A DNA stretch of 64,000 nt from Clostridium transplantifaecale (GCF_900626075.1 NZ_UYZY01000002.1:744001-808000), one strand, 5' to 3'; counted from the first letter of the stretch, positions 37,173 through 45,394 are shown. Numbers and translations: made by a program. The notes: a model not told the origin generated them from the sequence alone.

Positions 37173-37194
37173 GGTTGCAATTTGGCTGCAAATA
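37173..37194 (+). repeat. Arm-type repeat, right (putative integrase site)
   Basis: GGTTGCAATTTGGCTGCAAA, matching the left-end copy at 15731 at most positions and in the same orientation, about 100 bp from att copy 2. Suggests integrase arm sites of element 1. Confidence 0.55.
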
Positions 37195-37293
37195 TGAGAG
37201 AAAAGCAACGGAAGATTCTGGTATTCCTTAGACGATTGTAGGCCCAAAATACCTATATAGACGTTAAGAAAACCAGAAAAACGCCCAGTTAGA

Positions 37294-37388
37294 ACTCTTA
37301 ATCTATTTGTCCAGGGTTCGAGTCCCTGAAGGCGCACTGAAGAGTGCTGGTTTTGCAGACAGAGAGCTGCGGGGTCGGCGCTTTTTTT
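37294..37388 (+). repeat. att-like direct repeat, copy 2
   Basis: 95 bp identical to copy 1 from ACTCTTAATC through the T-run. The tRNA 5' half is missing, so this is not a functional tRNA. It marks the boundary between elements 1 and 2. Confidence 0.93.
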
Positions 37389-37402
37389 GTACGGAGGAGA
37401 GA

Positions 37403-37795
37403 ATGAATCGATTCAAAAGCTTTTTCTTTTGGGGAGCTTACCAAGTGCTGCTTCTAACATTTACCATAAAGGCAAACTTTCCCAGCCCAGAGGAACAAAT
37501 TATAGGAACCATCATCTATATGGTAATACCAAACCTGATCGACGGAATACTATATACCTTTGCATATAAAGCCACCGGGATAGTAACAACGGACTACGAG
37601 GGCAAAGAACAGCGAAGTGCTATTCATTGGAAAATCAGAGTCATTCTAATGGTTATTGTAATCCTAATAGGCTTAACAGGGCTTTACCAATACTTTCTGA
37701 TACAGATAACCCACAAGATTTACATAATAATGATAAATCTCTATAATAGCTGGGTAAAGCTCTACCTGCGTCCAATATTTCGGGAATCGTTATAA
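37403..37795 (+). CDS. Small membrane protein at the left end of element 2
   Basis: 130 aa from the ATG at 37403 (GGAGGAG upstream); the frame extends back into the tRNA repeat but has no site there. Three to four hydrophobic segments (FFFWGAYQVLLLTFTIKA; GTIIYMVIPNLIDGILYTFAY; VILMVIVILIGLTGLYQYFL). Unknown. Its last ~47 codons overlap the convergent gene at 37653-37985. A shortened copy occurs in element 3 (49333). Confidence 0.6.
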   Translation: MNRFKSFFFWGAYQVLLLTFTIKANFPSPEEQIIGTIIYMVIPNLIDGILYTFAYKATGIVTTDYEGKEQRSAIHWKIRVILMVIVILIGLTGLYQYFLIQITHKIYIIMINLYNSWVKLYLRPIFRESL

Positions 37796-37985
37796 CAAGA
37801 AAGACAATCAATAAAAAATAATAAAGAAGATAAAATAAAATTGGATTTTTTTCTTTCGTTATAAAATAATCACCAAAGTATTTAAGCAGAACACAAAAAA
37901 GCGAACCAAAAACCGCTAACCCAATTAAAAAAACAGATGAATAAAAATTATCTATAATAATATAAGCTTCGTCATAAGTATACAT
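37653..37985 (-). CDS. Membrane protein, convergent at the left end
   Basis: 110 aa with three hydrophobic segments (SSVFLIGLAVFGSLFCVLL; ILFYLLYYFLLIVFLVITI). GGAGGT lies 6 nt before the ATG. Unknown role; could be a superinfection or phage-envelope protein. Overlap with the previous gene means one of the two may be non-coding in that part. Confidence 0.55.
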   Translation of the reverse strand: MYTYDEAYIIIDNFYSSVFLIGLAVFGSLFCVLLKYFGDYFITKEKNPILFYLLYYFLLIVFLVITIPEILDAGRALPSYYRDLSLLCKSCGLSVSESIGKALLSLLGLQ

Positions 37986-38007
37986 GAAATACCTCCATTC
38001 TATTGCA

Positions 38008-38035
38008 GGCCCCGGCAGAACCGGAGCCCGTTTTT
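38008..38035 (+). terminator. Hairpin with T-run, plus strand
   Basis: GGCCCCGG-CAGAA-CCGGAGCC followed by CGTTTTTG. A related hairpin occurs at the right border of the island (52134). It separates the left-end genes from the inverted-repeat unit. Confidence 0.7.
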
Positions 38036-38100
38036 GTATCTCAAATTATTCTGCAGCAGTTCCCGGCCGGAGCCAACGCCAGCCGGGTATGAGATACAAA
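38033..38100. repeat. TGTATCTCA inverted-repeat unit 1
   Basis: TTTGTATCTCA (38033-38043) and TGAGATACAAA (38090-38100) are perfect 11-bp arms around a 46-nt GC-rich core with CTGCAGCAG and CCGGCCGG words. It lies directly behind the integrase stop. Confidence 0.85.
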
Positions 38101-38102
38101 CT

Positions 38103-39047
38103 CTAATAACCAGTCTTAAAAAACGATGGATCTAATTGATAAATGTCAGTATGTAATATCAAATACTGATTGGCTAAATGCAGATATAACCGGGTTACAT
38201 TATAATCGCAATGTCCCAACAGGAGCCGGAGCTGCTCCAGGTTGCCTCCTCCCATGATATAGCTTGTTGCAAAAGTATGCCGAAGCAAGTGAGGATGGAT
38301 CCGCTCAATATCTGTATTGCGCTTGATTCGAAGAAATAGCGCTCGTATTACATCCTGGGTGATACCTTTGTTTTCGGTCGTTTTACGAAACAGGGTTCCG
38401 GAAGGCTTGAATGCCTTTACATAGTCCTGAAGCATATCAAGTAGCGGCGGAGCCATCGGGACGACTCTTGATTTATCATACTTTGACCGGTTGATTGTAA
38501 TTGCCTGGGAATTAAATATCAGGTCGCCAGGAGTCAGGGCAATCACTTCGCAGCAGCGAAGACCAGCATCCAACATTAAATGTAATATACATAGATTGCG
38601 GAGATCATTATTTGTTGTGCGGTCAAACATAGCATCAATCGCGGCAACCTCTTTTGCCAGTAATGGAACAATCATATCATCATCCTTACGGGGAAGTTTC
38701 ACATCTTCCGTTAACCGTTTTGCAACGTAGCCACTTTTGTATAACCAGTTTAAAAACGTCCGTACAGCACGAGAATAAGTGCATACAGTATTAGACTTAA
38801 TACAGCCGTTTACATTCATAAAACTACGTAAAGGATGGCTGGAATACTTTTCTTTTGCGCGCAGATAAATAACATACTCTGCATAAATCGTTTCAGGTAA
38901 ATCACTGACGGGAAGTTCAGGAGTGCATCGGGTTCCATAATACTGCAAAAAGTAGCCTATATTTTTCCGGTAATATGATAGCGTCCGAGGTGCCCAATAA
39001 GAACTGCCGTACTTTAAAAACTCACTTAACGCGTCATAAATAGTCAC
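38103..39047 (-). CDS. XerC/D-type tyrosine recombinase of element 2
   Basis: 314 aa from a GTG at 39047 with GGAGGTG 7 nt upstream; the longer frame to 39074 lacks a site. Catalytic residues: R in LDAGLRCCEVIAL, K in NRSKYDKSRVVP region, H-x-x-R in HPHLLRHTFATSY, H in LLLGHCDYNV and Y in TRLYLHL. SAM-like N-terminal domain present. It is coupled to rep (14-nt overlap). It likely integrates the phage at tRNA-Lys att; using a private integrase instead of host XerCD at dif is less usual for inoviruses. Confidence 0.92.
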   Translation of the reverse strand: MTIYDALSEFLKYGSSYWAPRTLSYYRKNIGYFLQYYGTRCTPELPVSDLPETIYAEYVIYLRAKEKYSSHPLRSFMNVNGCIKSNTVCTYSRAVRTFLNWLYKSGYVAKRLTEDVKLPRKDDDMIVPLLAKEVAAIDAMFDRTTNNDLRNLCILHLMLDAGLRCCEVIALTPGDLIFNSQAITINRSKYDKSRVVPMAPPLLDMLQDYVKAFKPSGTLFRKTTENKGITQDVIRALFLRIKRNTDIERIHPHLLRHTFATSYIMGGGNLEQLRLLLGHCDYNVTRLYLHLANQYLILHTDIYQLDPSFFKTGY

Positions 39048-40656
39048 CTGAAACACCTCCGTCTTGTAAATCATTTAGGAATGTGCTATCATCATAGAAA
39101 GCACCAGAGGACTTATCAAAGAGAACAAAATCATGCGTGAGATTTTCTTCAACGAGTCCCGTGAGTTCATTCGGGTTGAATTCACGGGATTTTTTATTTT
39201 TATATCTCAGTGCATTCATTAAATCATTGTCATTCATCTTTAAAAGTGCGTCCATAGCATCTTGCATCACTCCATCATTGTTAATTCCTTTCGTATAAAT
39301 TCCAAACACAATCGCTTTATTCAGTAAGCTGCGTTTCATTACATCTTTATTCAGTTGTCGATTATACATTCGTATGAGGCGGAGCTGCTCCGGAAGCTGC
39401 CGCATATCAACCAGCTTTGTATTCCGCAATGCAGCCCAGAAGCCACAGTAATCGCGGCGGCTCTTGTTACTGTCACCGGATGACTGCACCATGCGAAAAA
39501 TATCATGGGTCAAATATTTAATAATCAAAGGCCGGTTGTCAAGGTAATCATAAACCCGCTTTGCAGCCCCCTTAAGCCGGTTATCCGCAACTGGTAGCAG
39601 ACAGTAGGACTTTGTCCCCTTTCTCATAGTCTGATACTCCACATTGGTGACCAGATGGATCTTAGGCGTGAGGAAGTCAGCAAACGCAATCATAGCATCC
39701 GTGACATTACGGGACTTGTCATATTGCTGGATGTATGCCCGGCAACTCCGTTTAAAGTCTTCACGCTCACCAAATTCTATGTAATATTCCAGACGGGCAA
39801 TTGTCATGTACTTCCAGCTCCGCTGTACGTAAGCCTTTTCGTAACAGTACAGATCGTATCGGTTAATCAGTCCGTTAAATAGCCAGAGCTTAAAAAAGAA
39901 TGCCTTATAGCCTTGCTCAACTACCTCTTTACTTTTCAGATAAATCCGGACAAAGCACTTTCCGCCACGGTTCCCCAGAGAAACGTAATCAATTTCATAA
40001 TCTTCACTGCCGACCTTCGCCGTATGGTAATTTGCACCCCGGTATCGGTCGACGCGCATTTTATAAAAGTTGTCGATAGAAAAAAACTTTTCCGGGTTCG
40101 CGAGGTAATTACTGTGCCAACAATAATCAATCCGGTTCTCCTGGACAAACGCGATGTCAAAACCGAACTGATCCACAATGGCCTGGACGTATCGCAGAGA
40201 TTCTTCAAAGGCGGCATGGATACCATACATCCAGAGCATGTAACTACGCAATTGCACGATAATCTCACAAGTGACCGATTCACAACCAGCAGCCGAGGGC
40301 GGAACCTTTGACGCAATGAAGACATGAAAATATTCTGGGCATTCCAGACAAACGTTATAATATTTGCCATAGGATAAATTAAGCAGATTCATATTCTCAC
40401 CGATAGGATTCAGGTAAAAAGGAATAGAATCGCTATACCCCATTTTGTCACGTAGCTGTTCCGTCACCTTGCGGAACTGAAGCACCGCAGTATCTTCAGA
40501 TTTTACGGTGAAATCATTTAACAACTTCACACTATAGTAAAACGTATCGATATTATGTAAAAATTTGTCACGCTTAAAATCAAACCAAAACGAACAATCA
40601 TTAGGAGCGAATTCGTTCGTAATTAAAGCATTCATTAAATATTTATCAGTAGCCAC
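39034..40656 (-). CDS. Inovirus replication initiator (Rep_trans-like)
   Basis: 540 aa from a GTG at 40656 (AAGGGGG 6 nt upstream). The fold pattern ENRIDYCWHSNY, VSLGNRGGKCFVRIYLKSKE and MTIARLEYYIEFGE matches the PF02486 replication initiation family (Rep of filamentous phages and rolling-circle plasmids): R-x-D, the G-x-R/x-x-x-R-I-Y-x-K and R-x-E-x-x blocks. It should nick the phage origin to start rolling-circle replication. A longer C-terminal part (~330 to 540) is phage specific. Confidence 0.82.
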   Translation of the reverse strand: MATDKYLMNALITNEFAPNDCSFWFDFKRDKFLHNIDTFYYSVKLLNDFTVKSEDTAVLQFRKVTEQLRDKMGYSDSIPFYLNPIGENMNLLNLSYGKYYNVCLECPEYFHVFIASKVPPSAAGCESVTCEIIVQLRSYMLWMYGIHAAFEESLRYVQAIVDQFGFDIAFVQENRIDYCWHSNYLANPEKFFSIDNFYKMRVDRYRGANYHTAKVGSEDYEIDYVSLGNRGGKCFVRIYLKSKEVVEQGYKAFFFKLWLFNGLINRYDLYCYEKAYVQRSWKYMTIARLEYYIEFGEREDFKRSCRAYIQQYDKSRNVTDAMIAFADFLTPKIHLVTNVEYQTMRKGTKSYCLLPVADNRLKGAAKRVYDYLDNRPLIIKYLTHDIFRMVQSSGDSNKSRRDYCGFWAALRNTKLVDMRQLPEQLRLIRMYNRQLNKDVMKRSLLNKAIVFGIYTKGINNDGVMQDAMDALLKMNDNDLMNALRYKNKKSREFNPNELTGLVEENLTHDFVLFDKSSGAFYDDSTFLNDLQDGGVSGDYL

Positions 40657-40849
40657 AATATCCCCCTTGTATCTCAAAATTGATGTTTTGCAAAAACCGG
40701 GCAAAAGGCCATTTGCCCAGAAAAAATTTCTATCGTTTTAGCCTGTATTTGCAAGCAAAAAGCACTGTATCTCAGTGTATTTTGAGACCACCTATTAGAA
40801 GAAGGTGGAGGACGGTTCGGACGGCCTCAGCGGACCGGTTTCGCACCGC
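40657..40849. other. Rep-Zot intergenic region, candidate phage origin
   Basis: Contains TTGTATCTCA (40667) with an imperfect partner TTTTGAGACCA (about 40780), a GGGCAAA/TTTGCCC hairpin (40699-40718) with a T-run on the minus strand, and the left arm of a 10-bp perfect inverted repeat GTTCGGACGG (40815-40824)/CCGTCCGAAC (40880-40889) whose right arm lies in the 3' end of zot. Stacked hairpins beside rep are typical of filamentous-phage origins and packaging signals. Confidence 0.5.
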
Positions 40850-41776
40850 TCAACCGGCTCCGCTTTCGGCTTCGTCCGACCGTCCGAACAACAATTCAAT
40901 TGCTGCCTGCCGCTTATCCTGTTCTTCAGTTGCTTTTGCTGTCATCCGGTCAACCTGGCGCAGCGTATCATACAATGCATAAAGATCATCGCCCGCTACA
41001 TATGTCCGGATAAATTCAGCACGTTTGCGCTTGCCGGAGAATTTGTCTTCATAGTCGGACTTTGAAAAATAATAATTCATAAAATGACGGTCAAGCCCAA
41101 GCGTGTTCTTACAGATAACCGTATAATTTGCAATATCACGCACCTTCTTCGGGATTCGGTCATAAATCTGGCTGCTGCACAAAAACTGCATACCATATTT
41201 CCGGTTAAAACTCAGCAGGGCTAACAGCTCCGGAGGAAAGCTCTTCCAATCACTGGCGTCAAAGGTTGTATGTATTTCATCCAAGGCGATAACGGAATGC
41301 ATATGATGATCATTTGCATACCGGCTGGCTGTAATCATATCCGTCCAGTGATCAATGGACATATTTTCATGGGTATAGCAAAAATTTGTTGCAATGTAAA
41401 CATGGTCAGCCCCCAGTTCCTTACGCACCCGTTCCATATGTGCCACCATAGATAAGGTTTTCCCTTCCCCTGGGAGTGCAACAAACTGATAAATACCCCA
41501 AAATTTCCGGGGCTTTGCACGGAGAAAATCAACGATCACCCATCGGATCGTGCTTAATATTTTCGGCTTGATTTTCAAACCGACCAGGAAACGTATCTGT
41601 TTCCGGAGCCGAAGTTTAAAACATAGGTCACGCCGGTTCTTCCGGTACCAGTTCTTTAAATGACGCTGATAACGTTTGCTGGATTTCACTTCCCGCTTAA
41701 GATAAGCCGCTTTCCGTTCAAGAATAGGGGCGGAGACAGGCTCTCTTTTCTTCTTAGAACTTTTCTTTTTAAACAA
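40850..41776 (-). CDS. Zot-domain ATPase, inovirus assembly protein pI
   Basis: 308 aa from a TTG at 41776 with AAAGGAGGG upstream; the ORF extends further back through two inverted-repeat units and is not likely translated there. Walker A FVALPGEGKTLS, Walker B SVIALDEIHTTF and the downstream LSFNRKYGMQFLCSSQIYDRIPKKVRDIANY motif are characteristic of the Zot/pI family, which extrudes the filament through the membrane using ATP. The N-terminus is very basic (KKKSSKKKREP). No clear transmembrane helix is visible, unlike most pI proteins. Confidence 0.88.
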   Translation of the reverse strand: MFKKKSSKKKREPVSAPILERKAAYLKREVKSSKRYQRHLKNWYRKNRRDLCFKLRLRKQIRFLVGLKIKPKILSTIRWVIVDFLRAKPRKFWGIYQFVALPGEGKTLSMVAHMERVRKELGADHVYIATNFCYTHENMSIDHWTDMITASRYANDHHMHSVIALDEIHTTFDASDWKSFPPELLALLSFNRKYGMQFLCSSQIYDRIPKKVRDIANYTVICKNTLGLDRHFMNYYFSKSDYEDKFSGKRKRAEFIRTYVAGDDLYALYDTLRQVDRMTAKATEEQDKRQAAIELLFGRSDEAESGAG

Positions 41777-41788
41777 TTTAACCCTCCT

Positions 41789-41854
41789 TTTGTATCTCAA
41801 AACAGTTTGGCTGCAGCGTGCATCCGCATCCGGCCATGTCACTCTTGAGATACA
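41789..41854. repeat. TGTATCTCA inverted-repeat unit 3
   Basis: Arms TTTGTATCTCA (41789-41799) and TTGAGATACA (41845-41854), core with GCTGCAGC. It is followed without a gap by the next unit, between zot and the pVI-like gene. Confidence 0.85.
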
Positions 41855-41920
41855 TTTGTATCTCACGGTTCTTCGGAGACCGCTCTGGCCGGGAACGGCA
41901 GCGTAAGTTTTTGAGATACA
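41855..41920. repeat. TGTATCTCA inverted-repeat unit 4
   Basis: Arms TTTGTATCTCA (41855-41865) and TTGAGATACA (41911-41920), core with GGCCGGGAACGGC. Tandem with unit 3. Confidence 0.85.
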
Positions 41921-41921
41921 T

Positions 41922-42188
41922 TTATGGAATAATATCCGCAATCCGGCGAATTACCCAGTTAACTAAAAACACAACAAATTTTCCAATCTTCAAGCCATAT
42001 ACAAGAGACAGGATTGTAAACATCGTAGGGAGGGGGACTAGAAAATTAATCTGGGCGATGAAAGATATCATTGTTTCAAAGGCATCGGCAACACTGGAAA
42101 GATTACCGGAGCCTATGCTGATATCGGGAAAATGGTTCACGATCAGATCGCGGAAAAAACTTAAGACATTGCAAATAATTTCAGTCAC
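41922..42188 (-). CDS. Small membrane protein, pVI-like minor coat
   Basis: 88 aa, GTG start at 42188 with GGGGTGG upstream. Two or three hydrophobic stretches (AQINFLVPLPTMFTILSLVYGL; FVVFLVNWVIRRI). Position between the pIII-like gene and zot is that of gene VI in inoviruses, whose product caps the filament. Assignment is by position and size. Confidence 0.6.
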   Translation of the reverse strand: MTEIICNVLSFFRDLIVNHFPDISIGSGNLSSVADAFETMISFIAQINFLVPLPTMFTILSLVYGLKIGKFVVFLVNWVIRRIADIIP

Positions 42189-42199
42189 ATTTCCACCCC

Positions 42200-43945
42200 C
42201 TAACCAACATGGAACTTAACATCGAATTGATCAATCACCCATTTACCAAAAGCAACCCACATCATGGCAGCTAAAATGGTACGGCACCAGGAGAAAAGTT
42301 CTGCAAACTGCGTTAAATCCATTATCACCATTTCATCATCATGAATAGCGAACTTTAATGCATCCGGTGTTTTCATTCGGATAATTGGGGGAGTGTCAGA
42401 AAAAGAATAATTCGTTTTATCAAAGATATCGATAATCTGATTGAGGGCAGAAAGTTTTGCCTTTAAGGCGTCTGTCATGTCAGAAAATGAATTATTAATC
42501 TGGACGGTATCAATTGCAAAAAAAGCAGATATTTCAGCACCGATGGCCTTCGGAACTGCAAGGACAGAATCATTAATTCCGGCCAGCGTCCCGGGAATCG
42601 TCTGCAACCAGTCCCCCAGCTTTGCAAGCTCTTTGCCAATGTCATCAGGGATCGTGCTTATCCGTTCCCCAATATCCGCCAGAGCTGCCGGAATACCGTC
42701 AATTCTGGTGCCAAGGCCAGCAAGCGCAGAATCAAAAGCAGATACAAGATTTTTGGGGAGGGCGATTACACCATTGTAGATTTTAGACAACCAATCGATA
42801 ATACCCGATAAGCTGATATCACCACCGCTTTCACCGCTACCTTCAGACTCGGTCGGGGCCTCAGTAGGAACTACAACCTCACCTGATGCAGTAAGCGTTT
42901 TACCGACATATTCCTCCTGACTGGATGCCGCATTTTGGTTATCAATTGTCGTTGCTATATCCGCCGTTCCATCCCATGCAACAGCACCAGCGCCAACATA
43001 CGATACGTCAACAGAGGGAGCAGAAGTGTATGCAAAATTAAATGGAAATGAAAAAGAAGCAGCATTAAAATTATACGGAAAAGCAAGATTAGGAATGTCA
43101 CCATCGTAACCTAATGCATCTCTAAAAGCATCTAACGAAGCGGGGTAAGGAAAAGAACTATCCTGAGCCCAAAACCGAATTGCACATATCCCATTATCCT
43201 GAGCACTAGAAAAAGTAGCAGTGTTAGTAGTACCATTATAAGCATCATATCTATTAATCACTGTCCCTGGCATCGCATAAAAATAACATTTAGATGAAGA
43301 ACCCCAGTCTGAAACCCATACTTTAGCTGATGACCAAAAATGGTATCTACCATCTCGAGAATAACCATCCAGCTTTAACGCTGGCTGCGCATTAAACCAT
43401 TGAACGGCAGAAAGATATTTTATAGTTATAAGTGCAGTACCGTCCAACGCACTTATGTTAAGTTCTGAGACAGCAAACGCCTGAGCCGCCTGCACAAACT
43501 CCTCCGGTAAATCAGACAGACTATCAATCTTATCATCCGCTTTATGGGTATCCACCCAGTCCGCAGCCGATACCATTTTTTCTTTTGTAATAACAACCTC
43601 TTTATCCCTGGTATCATCTTTCGCCTTATAACCGAAACGCAACTGTTCTTTCAAGTAATCTGGATTTTCCGCTGCTTCTGCTAAAATTTCCACACGCCGT
43701 TTTTCCGTGAAATCAGTAAACGATACAGCCGCGGCAGCTGCATTCGCATACTTAGAAAACTTACAACCGAAGCTAAATAACACATCAGCGACAAGGGACA
43801 GGAACCCCTCACCAAATTCCAAAGCGACCGATGCGGCATAAACTTCCATCGGCCGCACATAAAGGGATGTAATCATGGTCGAGGAAAAAATAAAGACAGC
43901 ACAACACAATGACAAAAATTTTCTAAAGGATCGTTTCGTTCCCAT
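42200..43945 (-). CDS. Large adhesin-like minor coat protein (pIII analogue)
   Basis: 581 aa from the ATG at 43945 (AAAGGAG 7 nt upstream). N-terminal signal peptide (residues ~6-40, KRSFRKFLSLCCAVFIFSSTMITSLYVRPMEVYA), ectodomain of ~510 residues with repeats of AALADIGERISTIPDDIGKELAKLGDWLQTIP-type amphipathic helices, and a C-terminal membrane anchor (CRTILAAMMWVAFGKWVIDQF). This matches pIII-type proteins that bind the host and release the phage. The ectodomain has no recognised receptor-binding domain. Confidence 0.72.
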   Translation of the reverse strand: MGTKRSFRKFLSLCCAVFIFSSTMITSLYVRPMEVYAASVALEFGEGFLSLVADVLFSFGCKFSKYANAAAAAVSFTDFTEKRRVEILAEAAENPDYLKEQLRFGYKAKDDTRDKEVVITKEKMVSAADWVDTHKADDKIDSLSDLPEEFVQAAQAFAVSELNISALDGTALITIKYLSAVQWFNAQPALKLDGYSRDGRYHFWSSAKVWVSDWGSSSKCYFYAMPGTVINRYDAYNGTTNTATFSSAQDNGICAIRFWAQDSSFPYPASLDAFRDALGYDGDIPNLAFPYNFNAASFSFPFNFAYTSAPSVDVSYVGAGAVAWDGTADIATTIDNQNAASSQEEYVGKTLTASGEVVVPTEAPTESEGSGESGGDISLSGIIDWLSKIYNGVIALPKNLVSAFDSALAGLGTRIDGIPAALADIGERISTIPDDIGKELAKLGDWLQTIPGTLAGINDSVLAVPKAIGAEISAFFAIDTVQINNSFSDMTDALKAKLSALNQIIDIFDKTNYSFSDTPPIIRMKTPDALKFAIHDDEMVIMDLTQFAELFSWCRTILAAMMWVAFGKWVIDQFDVKFHVG

Positions 43946-43958
43946 CTTACTCCTTTCC

Positions 43959-44013
43959 TTGTATCTCAAAATCTTCGCTGCAGCCTGGCATCACCCCGAA
44001 AAATGAGATACAA
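43959..44013. repeat. TGTATCTCA inverted-repeat unit 5
   Basis: Arms TTGTATCTCA (43959-43968) and TGAGATACAA (44004-44013) around CGCTGCAGCCTGGCATC. It lies between the pIII-like gene and the 39-aa gene. Confidence 0.87.
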
Positions 44014-44027
44014 GATCTAATGTTTGA

Positions 44028-44147
44028 TTATCTACTATTTTCCAGACTAAAAATCGCCCAACGAAGCGCCGCAGCCGCTTCTATGTCATTCTCTTTTTCT
44101 GCCCGTTCTAACAACTCATATAATCGTTCAAGCTTTTGCTTATCCAT
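44028..44147 (-). CDS. 39-aa charged helical protein in the coat cluster
   Basis: ATG at 44147 (GGAAAGG upstream) to TAA at 44028-44030. MDKQKLERLYELLERAEKEN... predicted to be one long amphipathic helix. It is framed by inverted-repeat units 5 and 6, like a cassette. No family; could be a regulator or a coat-assembly helper. Confidence 0.55.
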   Translation of the reverse strand: MDKQKLERLYELLERAEKENDIEAAAALRWAIFSLENSR

Positions 44148-44181
44148 ATATTTCCTTTCCCGGCCTACGCCGATAAATATT

Positions 44182-44235
44182 CTGTATCTCATTTTTTCTG
44201 CAGAACCAGGCTAACTCGAGACATTTTGAGATACA
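44182..44235. repeat. TGTATCTCA inverted-repeat unit 6
   Basis: Arms CTGTATCTCA (44182-44191) and TTGAGATACA (44226-44235), core with CTGCAGAACCAGG. Located just behind the major coat gene. Confidence 0.85.
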
Positions 44236-44292
44236 CACCTGTTTTTGGGTACAAAAAAGGAAGGGCTTAACCCTTCCCCTTTGCAAGCAGTG

Positions 44293-44607
44293 TCAGGCCG
44301 CCTGGCTCAGCATACCTTTGATTTTCTTCATCGCATACTTTGCGGCGGTTGTCATCGCGATGATTCCGCACCCGGTCACGACGGCGATCGCCATTACCTG
44401 GCTTGCTGTGACTGCTAAGCTGCCGAATGCATCCGTTATCGCAGTCCATACATCACCTTCCAATGCGGAACTGGCTCCGGAAGACGGCTCCGATGCAAAT
44501 GCAGTGAGGGATGGGACTGCCGTCATCAGGGCGATAGAACTTGAAATCTTAAACTCGGTTGCGTGCTGTCTCATGGTGTCCACTAAGCTGTCAAAACGTT
44601 TTGTCAT
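44293..44607 (-). CDS. Major coat protein (pVIII-like)
   Basis: 104 aa. Signal peptide ending in a likely AFA-S cleavage site (around residue 38), then a short acidic mature N-terminus (EPSSGASSALEGD), one long hydrophobic helix (VTASQVMAIAVVTGCGIIAMTTAAKYAM) and a basic tail (KKIKGMLSQAA) for DNA contact. This acidic-hydrophobic-basic profile is the hallmark of filamentous-phage major coat proteins. AAGGAGG lies 7 nt before the ATG at 44607. Confidence 0.85.
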   Translation of the reverse strand: MTKRFDSLVDTMRQHATEFKISSSIALMTAVPSLTAFASEPSSGASSALEGDVWTAITDAFGSLAVTASQVMAIAVVTGCGIIAMTTAAKYAMKKIKGMLSQAA

Positions 44608-44619
44608 ACAAAAACCTCC

Positions 44620-44914
44620 TTAAATGTAGTTGAATATATTATGATTAATCAGCCGCATGATAAAATGCATCACGCCAAAGATGGCAAATATGATTAGTAT
44701 TGCGTTTTGCGTACCAAGCAAGCCGTTAGTCACCTCCAATTGATGGACAATTAAAGCAGCGTCTGCATCCGTTAAAGTATAAGAGGAGATTTCATCCGCT
44801 TCATCGTCAAAGTTACTGTTAAAAAATGCTTCTCGTTCTGCCGCCTGGTAAGATTCTTCTTCCAGCGCAGACGTAATTCCGTATGAAGAGTAATGCTGGG
44901 GGGGTATCAGACAA
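44620..44914 (-). pseudogene. Small coat-like membrane protein disrupted at a C7 tract
   Basis: A TTG at 44912-44914 has GGAGG 8 nt upstream, but the frame breaks at seven C (44898-44904, G7 on the plus strand) and stops after about 32 codons. Removing one C (or adding two) joins it to a 97-residue frame that ends at the TAA at 44620: acidic ectodomain (SALEEESYQAAEREAFFNSNF...) and one membrane helix (NAILIIFAIFGVMHFIMRLI). Such a gene sits where pVII/pIX-type minor coats are expected. A 33-37-aa product starting at TTG 44721 or GTG 44733 is also possible. Either phase-variable, a recent mutation, or a sequencing slip. Confidence 0.6.
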
Positions 44915-44941
44915 TTTTCTTGCCTCCATTTCCGGCAGCTA

Positions 44942-45304
44942 TCAGCCAGCTTTCTGTTTCTCAGCTCCGGCCACAGGGGCGGCGCCTACCTGGGGAACCG
45001 GCTGCATGACAATTTCCGAGATGAATTCCAGGTCACAGATTTTAAGCACTGGTTTACCATCAGAGCCGATGTTCATCGAAAATTCGGCATCGTACAGGCC
45101 AGGGGCTTTAACAATCTTGTTCATCAGATTGTAATCACAGGAACTCTTTGCTGGCCGTGTACCTTTGGTACCATTCGTATTATCTTCAGCGGATAAATTT
45201 ACGTTAAAATAATAGTTACAAGTGACACCCTGATTAATAGCCCCGGTCTTCTCGTCAACAATGGCGTACTGGCCAGCGTAAAGCAAAATAATTTGCTGTT
45301 TCAT
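44942..45304 (-). CDS. Single-stranded DNA-binding protein candidate (pV-like)
   Basis: 120 aa, first gene of the phage transcription unit. Strand-rich with a mid-protein block SSCDYNLMNKIVKAPGLYDAEFSMNIGSDGKPVLKICDLEFISEI and a flexible alanine/proline/glutamine tail (QVGAAPVAGAEKQKAG). The position ahead of the coat genes matches ssDNA-binding proteins of Gram-positive inoviruses, but no canonical OB-fold motif was verified. Confidence 0.5.
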   Translation of the reverse strand: MKQQIILLYAGQYAIVDEKTGAINQGVTCNYYFNVNLSAEDNTNGTKGTRPAKSSCDYNLMNKIVKAPGLYDAEFSMNIGSDGKPVLKICDLEFISEIVMQPVPQVGAAPVAGAEKQKAG

Positions 45305-45394
45305 AATAACCTCTCTTTCTTACTCGCACCGACATAAGAGCCAATGCACATAATGTTATGGTATATCAACCCTACAAGGAGGATTGCGATTAAA

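Larger units (their letters stand above)
15559..37336 (+). mobile_element. Element 1: integrative mobilizable element in tRNA-Lys
   Basis: Bounded by att-like copies 1 and 2. It carries a Tn916-type tyrosine integrase next to the right end, excisionase-like proteins, MobC plus short relaxase genes, and recombination genes (YqaJ, RecT, RadC, DUF932) but no capsid, tail or type IV secretion genes. This fits a mobilizable element rather than a self-transmissible ICE or a phage. Matching arm-like repeats lie near both ends (15731 and 37173). Confidence 0.85.

Noticed and set aside
15559..37336. Element 1 as a tailed prophage
   Set aside because: RecT, YqaJ and DUF932 occur on phages, but no terminase, portal, capsid, tail or lysis genes are present, and mob genes are.
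37307..37402. N-terminal extension of the left-end membrane protein (also at 49237)
   Set aside because: The extension is read through the tRNA and terminator repeat without a ribosome site; the ATG at 37403 (49333) has GGAGGAG.
41777..41941. N-terminal 55 residues of the longer zot frame
   Set aside because: They would be encoded by two inverted-repeat units; a TTG start with AAAGGAGGG fits better.
44020..44214. Plus-strand 64-aa frame
   Set aside because: It is the complement of the 39-aa gene and an inverted-repeat unit and has no ribosome site.
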